5,004 nucleotides of DNA from Paracoccus sp. (in: a-proteobacteria) (GTDB taxonomy: Bacteria > Pseudomonadota > Alphaproteobacteria > Rhodobacterales > Rhodobacteraceae), in the NCBI GenBank assembly GCA_031178645.1, contig JAPSIP010000143.1, positions 1 to 5,004 of the forward strand, written 5' to 3'. Below are positions 1 through 5,004 of the stretch, piece after piece (the stretch's first letter is position 1; each line of letters opens with the position of its first letter). Made by a program: the position numbers and the translations under genes. Below the pieces are notes generated by a model. It saw only the letters and a list, made by a program, of their open reading frames with translations, searched no databases and was not told the origin of the DNA.

Positions 1-631
1 CCGAATGCAGCCGGGTCAGCACCGGCGCGTCGCGGGGCGGATCGCCGATCTCGATGGCGTAATGCTCGACCCCGCCATCGTCGGGACGGAAGATGTGCAG
101 CCGCGACCGCTCCGCCGCCAGCAGCGGCAGGTTGGCGGCAGCGACCGGGGCCAGGGCTGCCTCGTGCGCAAGCTGCGCCAGAAGGGGGCCGGGCGCGACC
201 TGGGTCAGGCCGGGCAGCGGGTCGGCCGCCACCACCAGCACGGCGGGCAGCAACTGTGCGGATTTCGCAAGCGCCAGCCCGGCCATATGCGCCGTGGCAT
301 CCCCTTCGCGTTCCGTGAACAGCGGACCCTTCATCGGGGTCATCAGATCGCCCGAAGGATCGGCTAGGGCCCGCAACCAGGCATGGTCCGCATCGGCGGG
401 CACGATGACGCGGGCCAGACCCTGGTCATAGGCCCGGGCCTTCAGCGTCTCGGCCCGCCGTCCGGTCAGCGCCAGGACCGGGCGGCCCAGGGCGCGGATC
501 GCGTCAAGCCGCGCGGGGGCCAGGGTTTCCACCGCCGCGACCAGATAATGGCCGATCATCACCGGCAGCCCGGTGCGCAGGTCGCTGCGCGCGCGGGACA
601 CGGTTTCGGCCAGGGTGGGGATCAGGCTCAT
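1..631 (-). CDS. ribA: GTP cyclohydrolase II (RibA), N-terminal part, truncated by the window edge
   Basis: Reading the minus strand from the ATG at 631 gives 210 open codons (MSLIPTLAETVSRAR...) that leave the window at position 1. The last ~45 residues match the beginning of the GTP cyclohydrolase II fold: RLHIF near 177-181, DDGGVEHYAIEIG near 184-196, and PVLTRLHS at 203-210, equivalent to the PVLARVHS stretch of E. coli RibA just before its zinc-binding cysteines. Those cysteines lie beyond the edge and are not seen. The enzyme opens the imidazole ring of GTP to give the pyrimidine precursor of riboflavin, in the cytoplasm. About 165 residues precede the catalytic domain, unlike the ~196-residue E. 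coli enzyme. They resemble a 3,4-dihydroxy-2-butanone-4-phosphate synthase (RibB) domain that has lost its acidic active-site motif, so this looks like a RibBA-type fusion with a decayed first half. The start is supported by AGGA at 638-641, 6 nt upstream. The gene is divergent from the response regulator. Confidence 0.88.
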   Translation of the reverse strand, partial: MSLIPTLAETVSRARSDLRTGLPVMIGHYLVAAVETLAPARLDAIRALGRPVLALTGRRAETLKARAYDQGLARVIVPADADHAWLRALADPSGDLMTPMKGPLFTEREGDATAHMAGLALAKSAQLLPAVLVVAADPLPGLTQVAPGPLLAQLAHEAALAPVAAANLPLLAAERSRLHIFRPDDGGVEHYAIEIGDPPRDAPVLTRLHS

Positions 632-648
632 CGGCGATCCTGCGGAAT

Positions 649-665
649 TGAAACAAAGTGAAACA
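649..665 (+). repeat. Tandem direct repeat TGAAACA-AAG-TGAAACA, candidate response-regulator operator
   Basis: Two perfect 7-bp copies start 10 bp apart, one helical turn. OmpR/PhoB-family regulators bind as head-to-tail dimers to direct repeats with a 10-11 bp period, so the geometry fits. The adjacent gene encodes such a regulator. The site lies 17 bp upstream of the ribA start codon and just above its ribosome binding site, and about 100 bp upstream of the regulator's ATG. Binding by CenR is inferred, not shown. Confidence 0.45.
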
Positions 666-712
666 TAAGCGCCCTGACCGACAACTCCATGTGAGATTTC
701 CGACATGATGCT

Positions 713-733
713 GGACGCACGACCGGACGCACG
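713..733 (+). repeat. Tandem direct repeat GGACGCACG-ACC-GGACGCACG
   Basis: Two perfect 9-bp copies with a 12-bp period lie 34 bp upstream of the cenR start codon, probably in its 5' leader or promoter-proximal DNA. The function is unknown. The period is longer than the usual 10-11 bp of OmpR-type sites, so it may be a different regulator's site or a chance duplication in GC-rich DNA. Confidence 0.4.
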
Positions 734-756
734 CCACCTACTCGCCCAATGAGATT

Positions 757-763
757 GAGGAGG
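757..763 (+). promoter_or_regulatory. Shine-Dalgarno GAGGAGG for cenR
   Basis: A strong anti-16S match (GAGGAGG) ends 4 nt before the ATG at 768. It fixes the start of the response regulator. Confidence 0.75.
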
Positions 764-767
764 CAAC

Positions 768-1454
768 ATGCCCGGACTGAAAAAGATCCTGCTTGTCGAT
801 GACGAGGAAGACCTGCGCGAGGCCCTGGCCGAACAGTTGATCGCCACCGATGATTTCGACGTGACCGAGGCCGGCAGCGGCGCCGGTGCCGTGGATGCCG
901 CCAAGGGCGCGATCTTCGACCTGGTGATCCTGGACGTGGGCCTGCCCGACACCGACGGGCGCGAATTGTGCAAGAAGCTGCGCAAGCTGAACGTGAAATG
1001 CCCGATCGTCATGCTGACCGGCCATGACACCGACGCCGACACGATCCTGGGCCTGGACGCGGGCGCCAACGACTATATCACCAAGCCCTTCAAGTTTCCG
1101 GTCCTGCTGGCCCGCCTGCGCGCGCAACTGCGCACGCATGAACAGTCCGAGGACGCGATCTTCCAGCTTGGGCCCTATACCTTCAAACCGGCGATGAAGA
1201 TGCTGATCGACGGGAAGGACCGCAAGATCCGCCTGACCGAGAAGGAGACCAACATCCTCAAGTTCCTGTACCGCGCGCAGGACGGGGTGGTCGCCCGCGA
1301 CGTGCTGCTGCACGAGGTCTGGGGATACAACGCCGGCGTGACGACGCATACGCTGGAAACCCACATCTATCGCCTGCGCCAGAAGATCGAACCCGATCCC
1401 AGCAATGCGCGCCTGCTGGTGACGGAATCGGGCGGATACCGGCTGGTGGCGTAA
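768..1454 (+). CDS. cenR: OmpR/PhoB-family response regulator, CenR-type
   Basis: A 228-residue DNA-binding response regulator. The receiver domain spans about 5-122: acidic pair D11/D12, phosphoacceptor D56 in LDVGLPDTDG, T84 in MLTG, and K106 in the KPF switch motif. A short linker leads to an OmpR-type winged helix at about 130-227, with LTEKE at 156-160, the recognition helix around 192-207 (TTHTLETHIYRLRQKI) and the wing SGGYRL at 221-226. All phosphorylation residues are present, so it should be phosphorylated by a histidine kinase, which is not in this window. The sequence, including the HEQSED linker and the LGPYTF strand, closely resembles what I recall of CenR, the essential alphaproteobacterial regulator of cell envelope and division genes in Caulobacter and Rhodobacter (partner CenK). 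The symbol is from recalled similarity; the family is certain. It is a single-gene unit: divergent from ribA and followed by a hairpin terminator. The tandem repeat at 649-665 could mediate autoregulation. Confidence 0.9.
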   Translation: MPGLKKILLVDDEEDLREALAEQLIATDDFDVTEAGSGAGAVDAAKGAIFDLVILDVGLPDTDGRELCKKLRKLNVKCPIVMLTGHDTDADTILGLDAGANDYITKPFKFPVLLARLRAQLRTHEQSEDAIFQLGPYTFKPAMKMLIDGKDRKIRLTEKETNILKFLYRAQDGVVARDVLLHEVWGYNAGVTTHTLETHIYRLRQKIEPDPSNARLLVTESGGYRLVA

Positions 1455-1477
1455 GGCCGTTCATCCATGTCTGGGAC

Positions 1478-1502
1478 AAGGCCCGGCCCTGTGCCGGGCC
1501 TT
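1478..1502 (+). terminator. Hairpin terminator downstream of cenR
   Basis: A perfect 10-bp stem, AAGGCCCGGC at 1478-1487 with GCCGGGCCTT at 1493-1502, closes a 5-nt loop 23 nt after the stop codon. The sequence beyond (GCGGTTTC) has only a short T run, so this is a strong but not textbook intrinsic terminator. It separates cenR from the downstream aminopeptidase gene. Confidence 0.8.
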
Positions 1503-1563
1503 GCGGTTTCTGCGCGCTTGCTGATCTGATAGCATGGATGGACTTGCGGCGCGAAGGACAGCC

Positions 1564-2313
1564 ATGACGATCACCAAGGAAGACGAACTGGACGGGCTGA
1601 AGGCAATCGGCCGGATCGTCGCAGATACGCTGCAGATCATGATCCGCGCCGTCGAGCCCGGCATCACGACCCGCGAACTGGACGAAATCGGCCGGATGCA
1701 CCTTGACCGCGAGGGGGCGGTGTCCGCGCCCCGCGCCACCTATGACTTTCCCGGCACGACCTGCATCAGCGTCAACGAGGAAATTGCCCACGGCGTCCCC
1801 GGCAGCCGGGCCATCGCCCAAGGCGATCTGGTTAATATCGACGTCTCGGCCTCGAAGGACGGATATTTCGCAGATTCTGGTGCCACGGTCCCGGTCCTGC
1901 CCGTTGCCCCGCTGCTTGCAAGGCTGTGCCGGGACGGTTGCCGCGCGACCGGGCTGGGCATTGCCCAAGTCCGGCCAGACCGCCCTCTTGCAGGGATCGG
2001 CCAAGCGGTTGGCCGCTTTTCGGCCACGCGCGGCTATACGCTAATCCGCAACCTGGCCAGCCACGGCATCGGACGATCGCTGCATGAATACCCCCAGGAA
2101 ATCGCCACTTGGCCCGCCCGCGGCGACAAGCGCCGCATCCGCAAGGGCATGGTCCTGACTGTCGAACCCTTTCTGTCGATGGGCGGCAACATGGCGACCG
2201 AAGGGAATGACGGCTGGACGCTGTTCAGTCAGCCCAGCGCGCCGACGGTGCAGTACGAACATACTGTCGTGGCCGCAAACCAAGGGCCGATCATACTGAC
2301 CCTGCCGGGCTGA
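1564..2313 (+). CDS. map: Type I methionine aminopeptidase (second, short paralogue type)
   Basis: A 249-residue cytoplasmic metalloprotease that removes the initiator methionine from new proteins. The pita-bread fold ligands are all visible: D93 (NIDVSA), D104 (FADSGA), H167 (ASHGIGRSLHE), E201 (TVEPF) and E232 (QYEHTVV). The substrate-side histidine H76 (AHGVPG) and H174 are also present, so it should be active. The start at 1564 is preferred over the in-frame ATG at 1534 because AAGGA at 1554-1558 lies 5 nt before it and the family pattern begins with a TKEDELDGLKAIG-like helix; the ten extra residues from 1534 look unrelated. The N-terminus resembles the YflG-type MetAP of Bacillus more than the canonical alphaproteobacterial Map, so I infer an accessory paralogue with a main map gene elsewhere. 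It has no zinc-finger or SH3-binding extension. It stands alone between the cenR terminator and a convergent gene; a weak promoter may lie around 1501-1530 (TTGCGG, then TCTGAT after 18 bp). Confidence 0.9.
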   Translation: MTITKEDELDGLKAIGRIVADTLQIMIRAVEPGITTRELDEIGRMHLDREGAVSAPRATYDFPGTTCISVNEEIAHGVPGSRAIAQGDLVNIDVSASKDGYFADSGATVPVLPVAPLLARLCRDGCRATGLGIAQVRPDRPLAGIGQAVGRFSATRGYTLIRNLASHGIGRSLHEYPQEIATWPARGDKRRIRKGMVLTVEPFLSMGGNMATEGNDGWTLFSQPSAPTVQYEHTVVAANQGPIILTLPG

Positions 2314-2494
2314 AAAGGGGGCCGGAAAGGGACCGAGCGGGGCCCGGGCGGCCTGCCGGAAAACGACCGCGTAGGTCATGGAACCGTTCGCCGAATCGCG
2401 GCGTTCACCCCCCGAAGCCCAGTGGCCGGAGGATGCGGCCACACTCTCCCTCCCCTCTCTGATGCCCCGGCGTTTTCCCGCGCCGGGGCTTCGT
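2314..2494. other. Convergent intergenic region, no gene seen
   Basis: These 181 bp lie between the convergent stops of the aminopeptidase and the glutathionyl-hydroquinone reductase. They hold GC-rich sequence, a pyrimidine tract around 2443-2460, and one clear hairpin at 2464-2489. The open frames crossing it continue antisense into the reductase gene and have no recognisable protein signature, so I call no gene. No separate terminator is evident directly after the aminopeptidase stop. Confidence 0.7.
2464..2489. terminator. GC-rich hairpin between convergent genes, likely bidirectional terminator
   Basis: A perfect 9-bp stem, GCCCCGGCG at 2464-2472 with CGCCGGGGC at 2481-2489, closes an 8-nt loop. 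It begins 5 nt after the reductase stop codon on the minus strand, the usual place for a terminator. Neither side carries a real T tract. On the plus strand it is followed by TTCGTTC, so it may also stop transcripts from the aminopeptidase gene about 150 bp upstream. Confidence 0.7.
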
Positions 2495-3469
2495 TCATCC
2501 GCGGCAATGCGGCGCGGTCCAATCCCAGTCGGGTCCGATGGGGATGATGCGGTGCGGGTTCACGGTGTCGTGGCTGAAATAGTAATGCCGCATGAAATGA
2601 TCCGGCCGGACGGTCTCGGCCACGCCGGGCATCTGGTACAACTCGCGCGCCCAGGCCCAGAGGTGGGGATAATCGACGATCCGGCGGCGGTTGCACTTGA
2701 AATGCGTGTGATAAACCGCATCGAAGCGGGCCACCGTGGTGAACAGGCGCCAGTCGGCCTCGGTCAGGCGGTCGCCGGCAAGATAGCGGTTCCCGGACAA
2801 GATCCCCTCGATCCAGTCGAGGCTGTTGAACAGGGGGTGGACCGCCCTGTCATAGGCTTCCTGCGACGTGGCGAAGCCCGCCTTGTAGACGCCATTGTTG
2901 ACCGTGTCATAGATGCGGTCGTTCAGATGCTCGACCTGCTCTCGCAGGTCTTGGGGCCAGTAGTCGTCCGTGTTGCCGGTGATGCCGTCAAAGGCGCTGT
3001 TGAACATGCGGATGATGTCGCTGCTTTCGTTCGAGACGATCCGGTCCCCATCGCGGTCCCACAGCGCCGGCACCGTCACCCGGCCCGATGCCTTGGGATC
3101 CGCGCGCAGGTACAGCTTGTACAAATATGGCTCGCCGAACAGCCGGTCACCGGTGGCGCCGTCGAAATCGGTGCGGAACTCCCACCCGTTCCACAGCATG
3201 TCGGGATGCACGGCCGATACGTCGATGTGATCCTCAAGCCCCTTCAGCGCACGGAAGATCAGCGCACGATGCGCCCAGGGGCAGGCATAAGAGACGTAAA
3301 GATGATAGCGCCCGCTTTCCGCCTTGAAGCCCCCTCCTCCGGTCGGGCCGGGGCTGCCGTCGGCGGTCACCCAGTTGCGGTGCTTGGCCGTGTCGCGGAC
3401 AAACTCGCCGCCGCTTGCCTCGGTGTCATACCATTCGTCCTTCCAGACGCCGTTGACCAATTGGCCCAT
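2495..3469 (-). CDS. yqjG: Glutathionyl-hydroquinone reductase (Xi-class glutathione transferase, YqjG/PcpF/ECM4 family)
   Basis: A 324-residue cytoplasmic enzyme that uses glutathione to reduce glutathionyl-hydroquinones back to hydroquinones, releasing GSSG. The thioredoxin-like half holds the catalytic cysteine C63 in YACPWAHR (61-68), then W96 in NGWEF, VPAL at 133-136 and the glutathione-binding NESS at 147-150. The all-helical C-terminal half holds Y195, Y253 and Y296 and ends around RIIPIGPDWDW (307-317). These positions agree with the catalytic cysteine, tryptophan and tyrosines I recall for E. coli YqjG, and the length matches the family (~320-330). The CPWA motif, not CPYS or a serine type, marks the Xi class. 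The start at 3469 is set by AGGAGG at 3478-3483, 8 nt upstream. The open frame continues upstream for some 480 codons, but that part overlies the transporter gene in another frame and is not protein-like. It is the second gene after the MFS transporter (53-bp gap), and its ribosome binding site lies in a hairpin. Confidence 0.93.
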   Translation of the reverse strand: MGQLVNGVWKDEWYDTEASGGEFVRDTAKHRNWVTADGSPGPTGGGGFKAESGRYHLYVSYACPWAHRALIFRALKGLEDHIDVSAVHPDMLWNGWEFRTDFDGATGDRLFGEPYLYKLYLRADPKASGRVTVPALWDRDGDRIVSNESSDIIRMFNSAFDGITGNTDDYWPQDLREQVEHLNDRIYDTVNNGVYKAGFATSQEAYDRAVHPLFNSLDWIEGILSGNRYLAGDRLTEADWRLFTTVARFDAVYHTHFKCNRRRIVDYPHLWAWARELYQMPGVAETVRPDHFMRHYYFSHDTVNPHRIIPIGPDWDWTAPHCRG

Positions 3470-3471
3470 TT

Positions 3472-3505
3472 CCCCGTCCTCCTGCTGGTTGACAGGGGAA
3501 CGGGG
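3472..3505 (-). promoter_or_regulatory. mRNA hairpin burying the ribosome binding site of the glutathionyl-hydroquinone reductase gene
   Basis: In the minus-strand transcript the 5' arm CCCCGTTCCCCTG (3505-3493) can pair with the 3' arm CAGGAGGACGGGG (3484-3472) around an 8-nt loop (3492-3485). Of 13 positions, 11 are Watson-Crick, one is a G-U wobble and one a C-A mismatch. The complete Shine-Dalgarno AGGAGG is inside the 3' arm and the stem ends 2 nt before the ATG. The transporter stop codon is only 17 nt before the 5' arm, so a ribosome finishing the transporter could open the stem, which would couple translation of the two genes. The pairing is read directly; the regulatory role is inferred. 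Confidence 0.5.
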
Positions 3506-3522
3506 CAAAAGGGGATGCGGTT

Positions 3523-4839
3523 TCAGGCAATGGCCTGATCGCGCGTCTCGGCCTTGACCAGCAGCAGGGCCAAGGCACCCAGCAGCAACAGCGCGGCAAA
3601 GACGCCGATGGCAAATCCGAAGCCCTTGGCAAAGACAAGGGCCAGCAGGCTGGGGGCCAGGATCCCCCCCAGCCGCGCCACCGCACTGGCGGTGCCCATG
3701 CCGGTGCCGCGCAGGTGGGTGGGGTAAAGTTCGGGCGTGAAGGCGTAAAGCGCGCCCCAAGTGCCCAGCAGCGCAAAGCTCATCAGAATCAGGGCAGCGG
3801 CGATCATCGCCGTTCCCGTCGCCACCGTGAACAGCGCGCAGCCCGCTGCGCTGAGAAGCAGGAAGCCCAGCAGCGTCGCGCGACGACCCAAGGCCTCGAC
3901 CCCCCAGGCGGCCAGGGCATAGCCCGGCACCTGCGCCAGGGCCAGCACCACCAGGAATTCGTATCCGCGCACGAAGCCGAAGCCTTCCGTCGCCAGTTGT
4001 CCCGGCACCCAGACAAAGACGCCGTAATAGGACAGCGACACCAGGAACCACACCGCCAGGACGCCGATGGTCCGCGACCGCAGCATGTCCGAGAAGATCG
4101 AGGTCTCGGCCCCCGTGGGAACCTGCGCGGGAACCAGTTCCGCATCGCGCGGCAGCGCCTGCATCCCGTTCGTCACCAGCACGCGGTCGACCACGGCCTT
4201 GGCCCCCACCTTGTCGCCCTTGCGGATCAGGTACATGGGCGATTCGGGCACCCAGAGCCGCAAGAAGATGCCGATCAGGGCCGGAATGGCCGCCACCGCG
4301 AAGATCCACCGCCAGGGCGCCACCGCCCCTTGCGCCACCGCGATCCAGGCGGTCAGGGCCACGACGATGGTGCCCACGGCCCAAAAGCCCTCCAGCCAGA
4401 CCAGCCAGCGGCCCCGGTTCCGGGGCGGCAGGAACTCGGCCATCATCGCGTAATCCACGGGCAGCGTGCCGCCCACCGCGACGCCGGTCAGGAAGCGCAG
4501 CACCAGAAGCAACGTGAAATCCTGCGCAAAGACGGACGCCAGTCCGAAGATCGCGTCCATGCCCACGGTCAGCACCAGGATGTTGCGGCGCCCGATCCGG
4601 TCCGCGATCCGGCCAAAGGCGAAGGCGCCCAGGAACATGCCCGCAAAGAACACCGTGCCGATCTGGAAGGCCGTCACGCGGTCGATCCCGAAGGTTGCCG
4701 CGACCGATGGCGCGGCAAAGCCCACCGCGATGACCTGCATCGCGTCGGCTGCCCAGACCAGCCCGAAGATCCCCAGAAGCCGCCACTGGAACCGCCCGGC
4801 CCCGCCGCGCGCCAAAGCCTCGTCCACCGTCAACTGCAT
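3523..4839 (-). CDS. MFS transporter, NiaP/SV2-like or sugar-porter-like metabolite:H+ symporter
   Basis: A 438-residue inner-membrane protein with about 12 hydrophobic segments in two halves, separated by a polar loop at about 203-256. MFS signatures: acidic D32 in the first membrane segment (WAADAMQ), loop 2-3 motif G71...GRIADRIGRR (76-85), RFLTGVAVGGTLP at 115-127, PESPMYL at 198-204 closing the first half, a second short VEALGRR motif at 314-320, and PELYPTHLRGTG at 369-380. The FQWRLLGIFGL start and the ELYPTHLRGTGMG segment are what I recall from the niacin/metabolite (NiaP, YceI) and SV2-like branch. The substrate cannot be read from sequence. The start at 4839 is supported by AGGGGGG at 4844-4850, 4 nt upstream. 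It is the first gene of a probable two-gene unit with the glutathionyl-hydroquinone reductase, which points to an aromatic or quinone-related compound. It is divergent from the gene starting at 4990. Confidence 0.9.
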   Translation of the reverse strand: MQLTVDEALARGGAGRFQWRLLGIFGLVWAADAMQVIAVGFAAPSVAATFGIDRVTAFQIGTVFFAGMFLGAFAFGRIADRIGRRNILVLTVGMDAIFGLASVFAQDFTLLLVLRFLTGVAVGGTLPVDYAMMAEFLPPRNRGRWLVWLEGFWAVGTIVVALTAWIAVAQGAVAPWRWIFAVAAIPALIGIFLRLWVPESPMYLIRKGDKVGAKAVVDRVLVTNGMQALPRDAELVPAQVPTGAETSIFSDMLRSRTIGVLAVWFLVSLSYYGVFVWVPGQLATEGFGFVRGYEFLVVLALAQVPGYALAAWGVEALGRRATLLGFLLLSAAGCALFTVATGTAMIAAALILMSFALLGTWGALYAFTPELYPTHLRGTGMGTASAVARLGGILAPSLLALVFAKGFGFAIGVFAALLLLGALALLLVKAETRDQAIA

Positions 4840-4989
4840 CTCGCCCCCCTTTGGCCCGATGGCATTGCTTAACGGCAGTCGTCGCCATCACCAAGCCGTG
4901 ATTGTGCCGGTGCAGCATTTTCCTGCCGTTGCGTCAACTCGACAGGGCGGATCGGCGCGGCTAGGGTCCGCCCGCCAAAGGAGACTGCC
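4840..4989. promoter_or_regulatory. Divergent promoter region upstream of the MFS transporter gene
   Basis: These 150 bp lie between divergent start codons and should hold promoters for both. On the minus strand TTGACG (4937-4932) is a fair -35 box, but the hexamer 17 bp on (TGCACC) is a poor -10; CACAAT near 4893 is a better -10 without a matching -35. No convincing promoter is visible on the plus strand. An exact 8-bp inverted repeat, AACGGCAG at 4871-4878 and CTGCCGTT at 4923-4930, brackets the centre and could be a pair of regulator sites. Confidence 0.5.
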
Positions 4990-5004
4990 ATGTTCACCAT
5001 CGCC
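4990..5004 (+). CDS. Start of an unidentified gene (first 5 codons), cut by the window edge
   Basis: ATG at 4990 opens the frame MFTIA and runs off the window. A strong Shine-Dalgarno, AAAGGAG at 4977-4983, lies 6 nt upstream, which is the main reason to call a gene here. Five residues cannot identify it; the opening is compatible with several families, for example exonuclease III or PLP-dependent ammonia-lyases. Confidence 0.6.

Larger units (their letters stand above)
632..767. promoter_or_regulatory. Divergent ribA/cenR intergenic control region
   Basis: These 136 bp separate the start codons of ribA (minus) and the response regulator (plus), so both promoters should lie here. No convincing -35/-10 pair stands out on either strand. 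TTGAAA at 648-653 is a good -35 match but has no -10 at the right distance. Two tandem direct repeats are present: TGAAACA at 649-655 and 659-665 (10-bp period), and GGACGCACG at 713-721 and 725-733 (12-bp period). The stretch 647-668 is strikingly A-rich against the GC-rich surroundings, as expected of a regulatory or promoter core. Confidence 0.6.

Noticed and set aside
688..707. Short inverted repeat CATGT...ACATG upstream of cenR.
   Set aside because: Only 5 bp per arm with a 10-bp gap and no extension; expected by chance.
504..737. Minus-strand small frame of 77 codons starting upstream of ribA.
   Set aside because: It overlaps the ribA start in another frame; the Arg/Pro-rich translation has no support and the ribA frame matches its family.
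738..1364. Minus-strand open frame of 208 codons antisense to cenR.
   Set aside because: It is an antisense shadow of a perfectly conserved response regulator, and its Gln/Val/Gly-rich translation lacks motifs.
1534..1563. Upstream in-frame ATG for the methionine aminopeptidase, adding MDGLAARRTA.
   Set aside because: There is no Shine-Dalgarno at a proper distance before 1534, whereas AAGGA precedes 1564 and the family's conserved N-terminal helix begins right after it.
2314..2370. GC-rich partial dyads just after the aminopeptidase stop (GGCCG...CGGCC, GGGCCC) as a possible terminator.
   Set aside because: Arms are only about 5 bp with a large loop and no T tract; the hairpin at 2464-2489 is far better.
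2378..3538. Plus-strand open frame of 386 codons antisense to the reductase gene.
   Set aside because: It mirrors the codon pattern of the real minus-strand gene, has no recognisable motif and no convincing ribosome binding site; the minus-strand protein has a complete conserved family pattern.
3715..4872. Plus-strand open frame of 385 codons antisense to the transporter gene.
   Set aside because: The translation is low-complexity Arg/His/Gln/Gly-rich, typical of the antisense of a hydrophobic GC-rich gene; no domain is visible.
2495..4918. Very long minus-strand open frame (807 codons) in frame with the glutathionyl-hydroquinone reductase and extending across the whole transporter gene, as if encoding a large fusion protein.
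   Set aside because: The upstream ~480 residues are Gly/Arg/Ala-rich shadow sequence in another frame of the MFS gene, with no domain signature. The reductase has its own ATG with AGGAGG and the normal family length. Lack of stops is expected in such GC-rich DNA.

Overview
The window is GC-rich, tightly packed DNA with the codon use and gene content of an alphaproteobacterium. The protein sequences resemble those I know from the Rhodobacteraceae (Paracoccus/Rhodobacter-like). The pointers are a GTP cyclohydrolase II with a long N-terminal extension, a CenR-type response regulator, and a second, short methionine aminopeptidase. This assignment rests on recalled family sequences, not on a search.

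Layout. (1) Positions 1-631, minus strand: the N-terminal 210 codons of ribA (riboflavin synthesis), running off the left edge. (2) 632-767: a divergent intergenic region with two short tandem direct repeats. One, TGAAACA twice on a 10-bp period, has the geometry of an OmpR-family operator. (3) 768-1454, plus strand: an OmpR/PhoB-class response regulator, best read as CenR, closed by a strong hairpin at 1478-1502. (4) 1564-2313, plus strand: a stand-alone type I methionine aminopeptidase with all metal ligands present. (5) 2314-2494: convergent intergenic DNA with a GC-rich hairpin next to the stop of the opposing gene. (6) 2495-4839, minus strand: a two-gene unit, an MFS transporter (4839-3523) followed after 53 bp by a glutathionyl-hydroquinone reductase (3469-2495). 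An imperfect 13-bp hairpin in the gap buries the whole Shine-Dalgarno of the second gene. (7) 4840-4989: a divergent promoter region. (8) 4990-5004, plus strand: the first five codons of another gene.

How the genes relate. Most are separate housekeeping or regulatory units. The one clear functional pair is the transporter plus glutathionyl-hydroquinone reductase, which suggests movement of an aromatic or quinone-type compound coupled to glutathione-dependent reduction; the substrate cannot be read from the sequence. The ribA/cenR divergence suggests shared or auto-control through the intergenic repeats.

I see no mobile element, CRISPR array, tRNA or rRNA, and no sign of a defence or other wholly new system. 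The points most worth a second look are regulatory: the buried ribosome binding site and the direct repeats upstream of cenR.
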